Assembly: GCA_027186245.1 (NCBI GenBank)
Contig: CP114489.1
Location: 3,789,501 to 3,853,500 of the forward strand
Reading direction: 5' to 3'
Origin: Coriaria nepalensis
Lineage: Eukaryota; Streptophyta; Magnoliopsida; Cucurbitales; Coriariaceae
DNA: 64,000 nucleotides
Below the pieces are notes generated by a model that was given only the letters and a program-made list of their open reading frames with translations, was not told where the DNA came from and ran no database searches. The translations under genes and the position numbers were made by a program. Positions 12,577 to 25,175 of the stretch are shown in pieces (the stretch's first letter is position 1; every line of letters begins with the position of its first letter).

Positions 12577-14027
12577 CTAGTAATCAATAGGAGGTTCAAA
12601 TATCATTTCCTGCAAGAAAGAATAATATGATGGGAGAAGTGATCTTTCAATATCATACCATGGTATTTCTCAAGGGAAAACAAAAATGATGAAGACAAAC
12701 CTGATCGCACACTGGACAGGTTTCACTTCTTTCCAACCATTCAAGGATGCATGCAAGGTGAAAATGATGCTCACATTTCGTGGTCAGCTTTGGGTTATCA
12801 GCATCATACTCTGCATGAAAGAAGAGAAAGTGTTTTATCCACAAATGGTCTACTTCAAAGAATATACCAAGCGCCATAACACAGATGGTTACAAGGTTAA
12901 AGAGTAAAAGCTAGGCAAGATTCTTTTTTAGAAGGTGATACTGCAGCAATAGATCCCGATACCTTCCAAACAGATGGGACAAACATCCTCCTCCTCTATT
13001 GTTAAAACAACAGACTCCACAGACTTTGCAAGTTCTATTTCCGATTCCTCTTGCGCTTCCAGTTCAAGCATTGTCTGCAACTTGCAATCTGAAAGCTTTA
13101 TGTTATCACATTTAGATGAAGCTTTCTGAGTATCATCCCCAGCTGTTTCATGAATGGAATCAGAATTTGCAGGATTTGCTGCTGCAGCATTAACCTTATT
13201 GGAACAAATATCCTGAGCTGACGGCAGGGTGTGTGGACGCCCTAAAACTATGTCATAAGGGATAGGCGCAGGGGGAGGTCTATAATTGTCAGGGATTGAG
13301 GTATCAAGATTCAAATCGACGAGGAGTCCTGTTGACAGTGTAGAGGTGTTACCATGTTGAGATGACAATGGAAAATGCTCTTCTGATACTCTCGGGCACT
13401 GCAGCATTAGTGAAGTTCAGAAAAATAGAGCAATTATATTGCTCCAGTTTTATTCGTTAACTATATTCTTTGTCATAAGTTTTAGTATATATAAATAACA
13501 GACTGGGAAAAACAAGTATACTAATCCAAAAGATGTGTTGTTATTTGTCAAATCAGGATAGGTCAAATGATACTCATAACACCTATTAACAACATTACGG
13601 TACCCTATAACCCATTTGAAATGTAGCAAAAACGATGTGTAAATCACTTGATTTGGAAACAATGAAAGATTTCATTAAACCAGATAAAGGAGTCAAAGCT
13701 CCAATTAGACACTTGGTAAAGTAATGTTGAAAATTTAGTCTTCAATAATTTACCTCCACGTCCAACGAAAAAAGCACACACACACACGGAAAGAGAAGAG
13801 GTATTGATACTGTCCTGTTGAAAATGAACAAATTTTGGGACCCGAGTATTTTAAAGACACTTTTGTTATACCATTAAAATTGAATATAATAAGTGAAATA
13901 ATCTAGAAGAGAAAGCATGGCCAGTTGACTAATGAGGGGAAAGAAAAGATGTTATACTGACATAATAGTACACTGGTGCACTACTAAACTCGGTTCCCTT
14001 GGAAGAACAACAACAGCAACCTCCCAT
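12577..14027 (-). CDS. RING-H2 E3 ubiquitin ligase, RHB1A-like, 214 aa, predicted N-myristoylated
   Basis: Four exons: 13962-14027, 12963-13398, 12701-12810 and 12577-12609, giving 645 nt. The start MGGCCCCSSKGTEF offers Gly2 for N-myristoylation and clustered Cys for S-acylation, implying membrane attachment. APVYYY-CP across the first junction is a family hallmark. After a divergent, Ser/acidic middle, residues about 163-203 form a RING-H2 finger: CPICLEEYD...CEHHFHLACILEWLE...CPVCD. The tail is EMIFEPPIDY. The family (Arabidopsis RHB1A, At3g02290, At5g41350 from memory) comprises small membrane-anchored E3s. All eight zinc ligands are present and the frame is intact. A substrate cannot be inferred. 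An E2 gene lies 9 kb away, but nothing here links the two functionally. Confidence 0.93.
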
Positions 14028-15819
14028 TTCCTTCTTTTAACAAGGCTCGCATAAAACTATCTGGAATCCAATGAAGAGCATCCCTCTCTTCAGCATAAGA
14101 AAAAAAATATCAAACTCTGTAAGCGAAGGGAGACGTTAAACACGTTCATAAGTTTACTGCCCCATTTGAATACCTGCACGATACACACATGAAAGAATCA
14201 ACTAAGTGCTAATGAGATGAACCTATCGGGTCAACATCTAGAGGCTTTCATAGCAAAAGAGAAGAGGAAAGCTAAGGCCTAAGATAAAGGAAACAGTAAA
14301 GCAAACAAGAAAAAAAAAATATAGCAGTCTTTCCCTTGAAGTCGAAGCATGAATGAAAAGGAAAACAAAATGCCTCTACACTTCCAACTTTTACTGAAAA
14401 TCTCCTAAATTTTGCTGTTGTTGACAACTAACCACAGACCAAATTAGAATAAAAATGATTTAAGTGTGAAGCATAGAACACGATTCCAGTAATTAATTAT
14501 AAGTTCTAAAGAAGAACACCGCACATTTCTTAAAAAAGAAAAACATAGAAACAGAAAAGGAAAACTAAAAAGGCCAAAAGATAAAAATAAAAATAATAGA
14601 GTGAAATCAATGAAGGATTTTCAGAATTTCAAGACTCTAGATTCCAATTTTGAACTCAAAGCAGCGATCAGCTTACAGAGAAGAACTATATACTAGCTAT
14701 CAATCACGAATAAACGTAAACACAGAATCGATTGAAGAAGAAAAAGAAAAAGCAGCCAAAAAAAGAAAAAAATAATAATAACGTAGAGCAGTCGACTCCA
14801 AAAGCCTGAAAACAACCTCAACTCCACACAAAAACAAAAATCACTGCTTAGAGACCTAGAGCTAAGAACAAACAAAACTTCTTTTAAGCTAACGAGCTAG
14901 TAATCAAATCGGACTACCGGAATCAATAAGGGAGGGAGAAGAAAATAATGATGAGCCGCAAAATTTCCACCTGCTTGGATTGAGAATTCGATCGAGAAGA
15001 AAGAAGAGGGTGATGGCGGTGATGGTAACGGTGACGGTGCGGTGGTGGACTGGTTTCTGAGTGTGGTTTAGGCGCTTCGACACGGGAAGAGGGAAAAGGC
15101 CTTTTTTTTTTTTGCCCTCTCCCTCTCCCTCTCTCTCTCCTCCCTCTTTTTGTGTATGCGTTGGTTCCGTGTGCGATTACGATTTACCGTTGAGAAGGGA
15201 TAAAAAGGGAAAAAGGTTAAAATAATAGTCTTATGAATTTTGTTGGTAATCGCGGGAAAAGGGGTAGTGGACCAAGTGGCGCTTCGTCGGCTGGATGCTT
15301 AGTGAGCTAATTGGACAGGTGGCCCAAGTTAGGCCCACAACGTTGAATGTACTTTTGTCGAACTGGTGAACTCGGGAATATGGGCTTTGACTATTTATTC
15401 AATTAAGTTCCATGGGCCGGGCTTAAATATATATATAAATGAGTTGAGTTAAACGTTAGCCTACATTTATGTCGAGTCGCGCTTTGTTTTTGCGTGTGGA
15501 AAAGAGATTCATCGACCGACATGTCGTCAAGAGTAAATACAAGGGTATTTCTGAAAGTGAATTTTATCAATAAGTAAACACTACTACAACTTAAGAGGAC
15601 ACACTAAAGAACTATCAAGCCCAATATGACAAGGTTAGAAGAATCCTAAACAAGGCTCTGGGGAAAAGAACAAAGGTTAGACGTTACCACACCTTTTCTT
15701 TTCTCCCTCATGTCTCAAGGTAATGTAATTAGACTGCATCAAAAAAGGTTAGGATATCTATTTATATATATATATATTATTGTACAATCGACCTTTCCGA
15801 ACAAGTGTAGTCCTCCTCT
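14028..15819 (-). other. 5' leader/promoter of the RING gene and 3' flank of the AFR-like gene
   Basis: 14028-15100 reads as a 5' UTR region of the RING gene. A good donor (AAGCAG|GTGGAA, minus strand, near 14971) suggests a leader intron of roughly 0.9 kb, and a CT-rich tract at 15110-15150 marks the probable promoter edge. 15200-15819 is spacer and the 3' UTR of the next gene. No extra exon seen. Confidence 0.45.
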
Positions 15820-17797
15820 TCACTCAGCTTTCCGTCTCTTGGACGATCCGACTAATTCCATCACCACCATGTCCAGATCCAACCGTGTCTGTATCATCAA
15901 CAAAGGGTGTAAAACCATTAGGAGTAAAAGCAGAAGAATATGAGAGTATATGAGAGAGAGAGATACCCGCAATGCAAAATGCCGCTGTGCTGCGTTAAGG
16001 AGTAGCTCCCTTGAAGGATTAGAAAAGCCACTCAACTACAATTTAAAAAGATGCAACAAAACAATTAAATAAATTGAGTATAAAATATTCTAGAATTAAA
16101 AAGGGGAATAAATTTGAGAGATTAAATAGACCCACAAGGTTAAAGTGTTTGCAATATCTCCATAACGAGTCAGTTCCTAGTTTCGCCAGATTCACCTTCT
16201 GATATCCCAAAAACAAGGTATTTAAATTGTTCGAAATCAACCAAAAAGATTTCAAGGAAAAAAAAAAAGTGCAGTTACCAGAAGAATATTAAGCCAGCTC
16301 GATAATAAACAGGATCATTCTATTTACGAGATTCTTACCGTTCGAGGCCTATGGATGGATTGAACTTCTTTATAGCTGCCCAGGTTAGTGAATTTTGCTG
16401 ATGTAATTGCAGAAAAAGGCCTTGCTTGCTTAACTTTTGGCTTGCCAAAGTTCTGGAACTCAGTACTGCTATCTGCGAGGATTTATAACAGAAGTTAAGG
16501 AATATAAACAAACAGAAAATATTTAATCATGATAATGTGTGAATTTGATACTAGTTATGATGTCATTAGATTCTTTTTAACTTACAGAAATCGTTGTCCT
16601 TTTCACCAATGTCTGAGCTACAGGTAGAGTAGTCATAATCATGATCTTCATTCCCAGTAGGGTGTTCTAGTACACTAAGAGCATTCCTTTGGAGCTTTAC
16701 TTCAACACCATTTTTTAAGACCTTTCATGTTATTTCAAATTCATCAAGAAAGCACCAAAAAAGAAAAAAAACATATCTAATATATCAATCACATTCCTAG
16801 CTCGAGAGTTTAAGGTTAAATCACAATTTACATCCCATTAATGTATAATTCATTACGGGTTTGCAGGCTTTAAAAACAACAAAACTGATCGTAGTTGTGT
16901 GCCTAGAGTTTTTACATGCAAATTGACGTTTAACGTTACTTAACTCACTTCTTCCGAGTCAGACATGTTGCTCAGAATCCAATGCCAAGGGTAAAAATGA
17001 CTGATCGCCTATAGAAATTCTTCAAAAGAAATTTATATATTCTACGTCCTCTAATATGTCCGGCAAGTCGCAGAGAAGAACAACTCTATCCCAAGTAAAA
17101 ACAGCCAACTAGGTAAAACCCTAATAACATATTGGTAAGGCCCTCTCACAAACTCTGAAAACAATTAGGTAACCCCAATCAACTCCTAAAGTAAGGCCAT
17201 CATATCTTTAAGATAGACAAGGATTTGGATCGGTACAGACAATATTGAACCAGACCAATCCGTACGAGATTTAAGAACTCTACTATCCTTACCAAAAAAT
17301 AAAACGTCGTGCATCCAAAAATAAATTCAATGAAATAGATTTTAAAAGCTTGCACTTGTAATGGGCCAAATTTGGGACTGTTTGGCTTTTTTTCGGAATT
17401 TCTTCTCTTTTATTTTTTTCTTTTTTCCAGCAAATATAAGCTAAGCAGAATATTATTAAATAATGCAGCGCCTAACTGCATCTAAGACAAAAAAGGAATC
17501 CATGCCCAACTGGGATAACAAAGATGCTCATCAATCATTCAAATGTCATACTATAGTAGAGATTATTATAAACAAATAAACCGAGAGAAGGAATAGGAAA
17601 GTTACCAGCCAATGCCAGCCACCAAGACCAACAGCCTTCTTGACGACACCTTGTAGACCCACCAAGACAGACTTTGTCCTGTTATTCCCAGTGACAATTA
17701 CTTTTGTATGCCTTGGAAGAACTGAAAGCTCCTCATCCCCACTTTCCTCAGCAAAAGGCGACACTACTCTTGATGAACAAAGTTCTGCCTCCAACAT
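15820..17797 (-). CDS. SAP30-related histone deacetylase complex subunit, AFR1/AFR2-like, 220 aa
   Basis: Six coding exons: 17606-17797, 16586-16721, 16339-16472, 16136-16198, 15967-16035 and 15820-15888, totalling 663 nt. The N-terminal block EESGDEELSVLPRHTKVIV and the KOW-like VLVGLQGVVKKAVGLGGWHW are near-invariant in the plant family. The C-terminal part (VNLAKLGTDSLWRYCKHFNL, then NPSRELLLNAAQRHF) matches the SAP30 Sin3-binding region. The tail ends SSKRRKAE. From memory, Arabidopsis AFR1 and AFR2 are SAP30 function-related subunits of Sin3-type HDAC complexes that dampen FT expression, so a nuclear corepressor role is likely. The 63-nt exon 16136-16198 is easily missed but is required to complete the SAP30 domain; its donor is GTGGGT. 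Confidence 0.88.
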
Positions 17798-19224
17798 TAT
17801 TTCTAACTTATAACTTCCCCCTTATAATTTAGCAAAAGGACCAATTACCTATATTTAAAAATAATAAAAAAACCCCCATTTTTTTCCTTAATCAAATCAT
17901 CCTGAGATCAATACTGGAAGTGGGTTTTGTTTAATTCTTGAAATCTAAGGAAAAAAATCTAACTTGTAATATACATATTGAGGTTCCGTATGTAATGGAC
18001 CCAACTGCATAGAAGAAATAAATCTAAAGGGGAAACAGTAGCTTGGGGAGGTATACAGTGAAATGTATTATTTGTGGTGAGAGTAAGGGGAGGCGTCACG
18101 AAGTAGTTGAGGCCAGGTGAGGGGACTGACGTGAATTGTAATAAGAAAATATATTAAATGCGAATTGGCTTCGTAGAAGGATATCAAAATCTCTGATTCA
18201 CGAGTAACATAATTGCTCATAACGAGTGAACCCCTGCAAATTCAGATCAAGGTCATTGTTCTATGAATTTCAATTCTTACTAATAATGGAGAAATATAAT
18301 AAATAAATAACACTGTCAGTAAGTTTTCTTTGTGAAAGGGAATTGGTTTTGGTTTCTCTGATTATTCAGGTTACAGTCGGAAGTTGTTTGGCAGGCGAGA
18401 AAATGCAGGAAGAACAATGAAAACTTCACTCTCAGTTGAGTGAATCAGTGATTTTCAAAAAGAAATTGAAAAGAAAAAGTGTAGGCGCCAAAAGATAATT
18501 GCTTTCATCACCTTTTGTTCCATTTTTCTTCTGAGAAAATATATTTTAAAAAACCAAAGGGAATGAAAAAGAAAAAGAAAGACACCGAATCCCATTGAAC
18601 AGCTCGAATTTATATATTATATATATATATATAACCCAAACCCCAAAGTCATTCAAATTGAAGAAACGCCTCTAACCAAATTCAACACGAAAATTCAAAT
18701 TCGCTTTTACAAAGCTTTTGAAAATAAAATTATATTTAAAAAATTAAAATAACTACTACCGTTACAGAACGAAAATCTAACTTTTGAAATTGCAATAGCA
18801 CCCATTTTGCTTATCCCTCCATTGATCATCAAATAATGTAGAGCCGAAATAAAGAAAAAATAACTAATGGAAATATTTAAACAAAGAATCTTCAAAATGT
18901 TAAATATTCAGATAAAAGGGTAATGAATGAGAAATCATAAAATCAGCTCAAGTACCTGAACGAACTAGCATAAGAATCCGAAATGCGAGCAACAAGCAAT
19001 GAAGCTCAGGTTTTCGATTCGAGCGAGGAGATAAGAAACTTCGGAATTTGAGAAAGAGCAGAGAGATATGAAAGACTGAAAGGAAACCAGATGATGTCTG
19101 ATGGGGAAGAGAGAGAGTGGGGAATTTAAATAGGGCAATGACAAATGGGGAGGTTTTCTGCTTTTGAATAGCAAAATAGAACAGGGGTCAGAGAGAGCGT
19201 GAGAGAGAGACAGAGCCTGGAATT

Positions 19225-19256
<32 letters not shown>

Positions 19257-19340
19257 CTGAAGAAGAAGGAGCGCAAACACACACTAAATGCTTACCAACT
19301 GCCACTGAAACGACCTGCGTCATATAGCCGTACGCTCAAA
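17798..19340 (-). other. 5' UTR exon, leader intron and promoter of the AFR-like gene
   Basis: A leader exon probably lies at 18959 to about 19290. It ends with TCGTTCAG|GTACTT on the minus strand and is followed by an intron of about 1.1 kb to just before the ATG at 17797. The leader contains a (GA/CT) run at about 19231-19256 on a CT-rich background. A 105-codon open frame inside it is low complexity and not considered coding. Confidence 0.5.
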
Positions 19341-19980
19341 ACTTTGAAATTACCGGCTAAAGGTTCTAGATTACCGGTCATAGCCGGTTGAATTTTTGTA
19401 CGTCGGGACAAAGGTGGTTTTGGCTCGGCTGATTGGAGCCGGCTCCATTATATGTTGCTTCTGTGGCTTTTGTCGTTTTGAGTAGGGAAAGGACGAATCC
19501 GCGGTTACTTGATAATATCTGCTTTGAGATCTTCTGGGGGCCCTCGCTCGTTTTGACCTCTTGCTGCGCCTTTAACCTTTAGAGCTGATTTTATTTAATT
19601 TTTGGGGTGTTTATTCCATTTAAGTATTTTTAATTTTGTTTTTACTTTTTTTCTTTTATTTTTTTAATAAATACATTTATTATTATTTATTAAAAAAAAT
19701 TAAAATTATGATTTATAATTCTCTTTTTTTGTTCTCTCATTTCTTATTTCTTATTTCTTATTTCTCTCTAGTCGACGGACTGACGAATATTTAATAAGTT
19801 TGTATTTGCTACTGAAGTTACTTGAAATATCACAGTCACTTGAAACCTATTAAGTTACTTGAACCTCATTTATTTTTGTGCTCTAGGTTGCTCCGAGATA
19901 AAAATTTTGTATCAGTTTTTTTTTTTTTTTTAAGATCCATGTTGCTACTTAATTCTTGTGAACCGACATGTTGATTTTAA
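19341..19980. other. Spacer upstream of the AFR-like gene
   Basis: AFR upstream region grading into AT-rich DNA with pyrimidine runs (19625-19770). No gene seen. Confidence 0.4.
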
Positions 19981-21730
19981 GATTGAGATTCAGGATGACG
20001 AAAAGAATGAGGATGAGATAAAAAATGAAGACGACAGATTTAGAAGAATAGAGGAAGAATAAGATAATTGGCACAACAATGAAATGAATCATAATTTTCA
20101 TTTGCACGATGGTGATTTCTTTTATATAATAGTACTTATAGCCGATACTTTATCTCCTCCAAATAATACGGTTGTTTCTAATTTTTTACTACACATGATA
20201 ACCACCGAAAAATGAAGGTGAGGATGGTAATATATTCCCTATTACTTTTTCACAAGGGATCGGAGATAAGTTTTATTGTATTCAATTCTTTGATTTAAGG
20301 AATGATCTACAGATACATATGTAGATGCATGCGATCCAACGGAATTTTAAATTCAAGGTGAAGAAGTCAGACAATACTATATATGTTGTTAGTTGTGTAA
20401 ATTCAAATTACAAATGGATGTTTTGTGCCACGTGTAATAAAGATTGTTCACTTTTTCAAATAAGTACTTATAATGACCAACATACATGTAGTTTGGACTC
20501 TTCACATCGCAAGCATCAACATTGGTAATTGAATGACACGTGATGTATAATTTTTAGAGGTAACAATGATTGTCCTACTTCGGAAATGATTAAATATTTA
20601 GTCTAAAATAATATGAAGGTAAATATTATTTATTGAAATGCATGGAAAGTAAGGTTTATTGCATGTAATCCTAATCGGGGTACGGCCGAAGATGGCTATG
20701 CAAAGTTACCACGCATCTAACCGCAAATGCATAAGATGATAACAAACAATTATATTTGTTAGCATAGGCTATAGTCAATTTGGTGATTATTTCAGATTGA
20801 GCACATAGTATTAGAAATGATATACAAAGTGTTTAACCAAATTCTAAACATGGTGCATGTATTTGGCACATCGGGCAAAATATGAAGTTAAAAATGATGA
20901 GGGGTGGAATAACCTCTCTATTCAAAGTGGCAACTAAAGTATATACAATAGAAAATTTCAATAAATACTTATTTTACATCATAATAGCACATCATGGTGT
21001 GGTATCATACGTGAGGATATTGGTTTGGAACACTGGTTAAGATCTCATTTTTAGAAACTTATACAATATCATGAAAAATAATAATTATGAATCGCATAAT
21101 ACTACTTTGAAGGATGCACGTGAATATCCAATTATAACTTTGCTCAAAACTATTACGAAGATGGTAACGACTTGATTTAATACTATAAGAAATGAAGTGA
21201 ATCAGTATACCGAGCAATGCACTCCTAAGGTAGTGAAACTGCTCGGAAAAAGACATAAGGAATGTCGGACAATGAAAGTTGATAGTGTGCATGCGGATAC
21301 GTTTAACGAGACACAAGATGATATTAGAGTTGTTGTCGACATACAAAAAAATAGTTACACATGTAAGGTATTTGATTTGGATAGAATTTCGTGTGCACAT
21401 GTCATAGGAGTTGCAAAGTCTAAAGTGTGAATATATATTCATCATGTGATTAATTCTACTTCAATGAATATTAGAAAGCCGCATATGCAGAATCAATTTA
21501 TCATGTACCATCGTCTGGTGAGTAGAATATTCCAGAAAGGATCCGATCAATGGTGGTTCCACCTCCCATCGTGCGTAAACAGAGTGAAAGGCCGAAAAAT
21601 AAATGTATACCATCAACCGGTGAACAAACACTGAGGAGAATAAAATGTGGTAATTGCGGATGTCTTGAATATAATAGGAAGACTTGTCGGAATCTGATTC
21701 TACTGGCACCATTTGAAAACAGTTCATAAT
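19981..21730 (+). pseudogene. Mutator-like (MULE) transposase relic
   Basis: Segments in several frames match the MURA layout in order. There is an acidic N-terminal stretch (about 19990-20070). Next is a WRKY-like DNA-binding region at 20325-20525 (RNFKFKVKKSD...YVVSCVN...WMFCATC...YNDQHTCSLD). A decayed middle shows no intact DDE core. The C-terminal region at 21197-21430 carries a SWIM-type finger (SYTCKVFDLDRISCAHVIG), and 21640-21700 has a Cys knuckle (RRIKCGNCGC...KTC). Stops and frameshifts break every part, so no transposase can be made. Family knowledge: SWIM and Cys-knuckle ends are typical of plant MULEs and of domesticated FAR1/FHY3-type proteins. This copy looks dead rather than domesticated. 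Confidence 0.8.
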
Positions 21731-21735
21731 ATTAT

Positions 21736-24209
21736 ATTTGTTATTTTATTTCGTAAGATTTTCTTAGTATCTTTATTTTATATGAATATTTGGTATCTTT
21801 TATTTTGTATGAATATTTAGGATATTTATTTAAGAAAATTAAAAAAAATTAAGAAAATGAATCATATAGATACTAGTCTTGACCAAAATCTTTGGATTAG
21901 ATTTCGATCTTGATATATTTGGACCGATATCTTGAATTTTATTTCAAGATTTTGGTCTAAACTGAAATTAAGTTTCAAGACTTCGGTCTTTGACTGAAAT
22001 CTTTTTTCTTTTTTTTTCAATGTCAACCATTTTTATAAATAAGATTTCGGTCCAAACCGAAATCTCCCCTCACTCCCTCTTTTATTTAATTTTTTTGAAT
22101 TTCTTAATTATTTCTATTTATTTTTTGTTTTTCAATTGCTATTGAAATCATTCGGACATAATTCAATATTTATAAAATAACATTTATATGAATTAAATAT
22201 AAATAATATTATTCTTATAAAAGAAAATATAATATATATACATTTTTATCATAAATCTCACATATGTTTAGCCACCCCTTCACATGCCACTAAATCTCTC
22301 CTCTAGCCCACCAAATCTCAGCTCAATCTTCTGACCAATAAGCTCAATCTTCTCTTCCATCCTTTGCATCATATACCACATATTAGGATCGACGATCGGT
22401 ATATAGATGAAAATACTCGATCAAGAGTTGGTGACTCATCCTTCACCTCTAAAAAATATTGTGTATGTTCTATATTTACATTCTTCTCATCTACCACGAT
22501 ATATTTGTCATGTGTAACAATATATACATAAGACTCTTCATAATAGTTTACGTCTTCTATGGTGGGATCAAGTAAAGCTGTCATATAATCAATGATGACA
22601 TCTTCAACCTCTTCATCGAACGGGTTAATTTTTTCCATATAAAGAGAACATTCTTCTCTTCTTGACGGGCATAAGATTTCATATAATCTAGTCATCATTA
22701 AAAGAAATTTACATAAGTCGGTTAATTAAATAATTATTGATTACAATAAAAATGAATTTATTGGTTACTCAAAATTTTAATGACTTTATTGAGTATTGGT
22801 TTACTAAAACACATGGTCCAATTTAAAATCTATGTCTTACGGATTTTTTCTAAACGTTTTCCAAGAGTCTCTCCAACGCTTGAAATTGCTTCAAGCACCC
22901 ACACCTACAGTAATTAAAAAAAATATCATTAAAAGTTATTAAGTAATAAAAATTAATCATAAATCAAAACTAAGACTAATTGCCTTGAAGACGAGCGGAA
23001 AACTGAATAAGTCTCACTTAATAGTTGTTTTTTTCTATCTGTAACTCTTACGGATTTCTCCACGAGGTCATCCTTCTTAATGCTTTATATACGTAAACTA
23101 TATATAAATATTAACGAAGTATTTTATGTGACTCCCTTAAACCTAAGAGAGCAACCACTAAAAAATAAAGAAGTCTTAACATCACATGTAAATCACTCAT
23201 CTTTATTATTTCGTCAACATCTCAATCATGATGTTTCTTAGTTATATTCTCCATATTTTCAAAAATATATATAAGCTGACCACATAAAATATAACAATTT
23301 CCTTTAAACTAGTAATTAAAGAATTCAATATTTTTCTTGACTTCAACCGATAAAGAGACTGGCATTTTATGATATCTCAATCCGGTATAAAGAGCAAATT
23401 TTTTTATTGAATAACAGAGAGATTAACCATTTATAATATACCACGATTCAATTTTTTTTTTTTAATCTTGACAATCAAAAAATTAATTATTTAAGAAAGA
23501 ATATAAACCCTTCATCAACTTTAAAAAAATATTTGAAACAAAATTTTTTAAATATTTTTAATTATTTATAATTAAACTTTCTTTTAATTATATAAAAAAT
23601 ATCATATAATTTTAATGGAACGGTAATATACTACGGGACATTTAGCCGCCAAACACAAGTGTCAAGGGGGCATATATATCAAACATAATGGCCTGTGTCC
23701 CATTTGTCCGACACCAGTTTCCGAACTTCAAGAATTCAGACATTCATTACTAATTCATCATGCGGTGGAAATATGAGAAAATTAAATCAATTATACACTA
23801 TATTTAGTTCAATTTTAAATTTCTTGTTGTATTCTAATGTTTGATTAATATTCTTATTATTAATGAAAAATGTATTTTTTTATTTTTATTATATTTTTTA
23901 TGAAAAATTTAAGTAAATATTCACCACGATATTATTTTTATATTTTTAAAATTTTAATATAATATTTTAATATATTTTAAAACTTCCTTTTTATCCTTAA
24001 AGATACAAAAAAAAATCGCGATTATTATTATTATTATTACTTATTTTTGTGTAACTAAATGAGAAAAAAAAATTTAATTAAACATTTTTTTTCTATTCAT
24101 ATATATATATATTTTTATTCTCCATAACTCATGGATAAACTTAATGGGCTAATCGGAAATATTGGATAGTTGATCGACAGTGTACGTTCAATTTTTATTA
24201 ATTTATTTA
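21736..24209. other. AT-rich spacer with TTCGGTC inverted repeats
   Basis: 21880-22080 contains five or six copies of a GATTTCGGTC(C/T)-type motif in both orientations, including the 22-bp palindrome GATTTCGGTCCAAACCGAAATC near 22043-22064. The rest (22700-24209) is AT-rich, low complexity, and without recognised exons. Confidence 0.45.
22369..22698 (-). CDS. Orphan open frame, 109 codons, function unknown
   Basis: An uninterrupted frame from ATG at 22698, acidic (EEVEDVIIDYMTALLD, EDVNYYEESYVYIV), in otherwise AT-rich DNA where long frames are uncommon. No domain recognised, no clear promoter or intron structure. It sits downstream of the MULE relic and could be the remains of a transposon accessory or captured gene. 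Confidence that it is an expressed gene is low. Confidence 0.2.
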   Translation of the reverse strand: MMTRLYEILCPSRREECSLYMEKINPFDEEVEDVIIDYMTALLDPTIEDVNYYEESYVYIVTHDKYIVVDEKNVNIEHTQYFLEVKDESPTLDRVFSSIYRSSILICGI

Positions 24210-25175
24210 AAAGTTAATTTACTTTTTAATTGTTGAATACTTTTTTTTATATATAAATTTATGTTTATATAATTTTTGGTCTAGTTATTATATAATTTAA
24301 ATAAAAAAATTTAATCATTATAATTGGATTTCAGTAATGATATTAATGTGATATATTGACATAATATGTTATGTTATTAAAAAAATTATTTATTATTATT
24401 TTATTATTAATCTTTTATTATTTATATTTTTAAACTTTATTAATTTATTTTAAAATAGTTATTTTTAAAAAAAAATTAAGGAAAAGGAAAAAATGAAATC
24501 CAATACGATTTCCAAATCAAATCAATTTTTTATGAGAAATTCGATCAGATCAATCTAATATATTAAAAGTCGGATCAAAACGATCTATATCGAATAAGTC
24601 CAATTTTTCATGAAGAATCTTATTGAATCAATTTAAAATTTTAAGAAAAACAATATTTGACTAAATAAAAAAAAAATTATTAGAAAGATGAAGATGAAAA
24701 AAAAAAGGAAAAAAAGAAAAAGAAAACTAAACTAAACTAAATTAGGCCTCCATTAATGGAGGTCTGTTTAGTTTTTATATTTTTTATATTTTATATATTT
24801 TTTTTTTCTTGGTTTATGAAGAAGATGAGATCGAATATGTTCAAGTTTACTTTTTTTTTTTTGTTTTAAAGATTGTAAGGAAATTGAATCTATCAGGTCA
24901 TGTTATTTGTTAAGTATGAGATTAATCAAAGTTTTCACCAAAAATTGGGCCGTATTTGTTGATTTTAATTATTTTTTTCATTAAAAAAAATTGGACTATA
25001 AAAAAAATCATAAATTAATAGAGAAAAAAAAAAGACTAATGATAAAAATATAATAAATATTTTTAATAATATAATATATTTTATCGATACAACATCAATT
25101 TTATTGACTGAAATTTAATTATATAAATTAAAATTTTCATTTAAATTATATATAAATTAAAAATTAACTGAAAAT
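24210..25175. mobile_element. Non-autonomous long-inverted-repeat element, copy B
   Basis: The left end GTTAATTTACTTTTTAATTG is mirrored by CAGTTAATTTTTAATTT on the opposite strand at the right end. The arms share ATATGTTATGTTATTAAAAAAATT-like and ATAGTCCAATTTTT-like blocks. The centre near 24752-24770 is the palindrome CCTCCATTAATGGAGG. Interior GATCAGATCAATC/CGGATCAAAACGATC tracts match the elements at 5.6-6.3 and 38.4-39.1 kb. No coding potential. Confidence 0.55.

Noticed and set aside
18965..19282. 105-codon minus-strand frame rich in Ser-Leu repeats
   Set aside because: It is a translation of the CT-rich AFR-like 5' UTR; the repeat, not selection, keeps it open.
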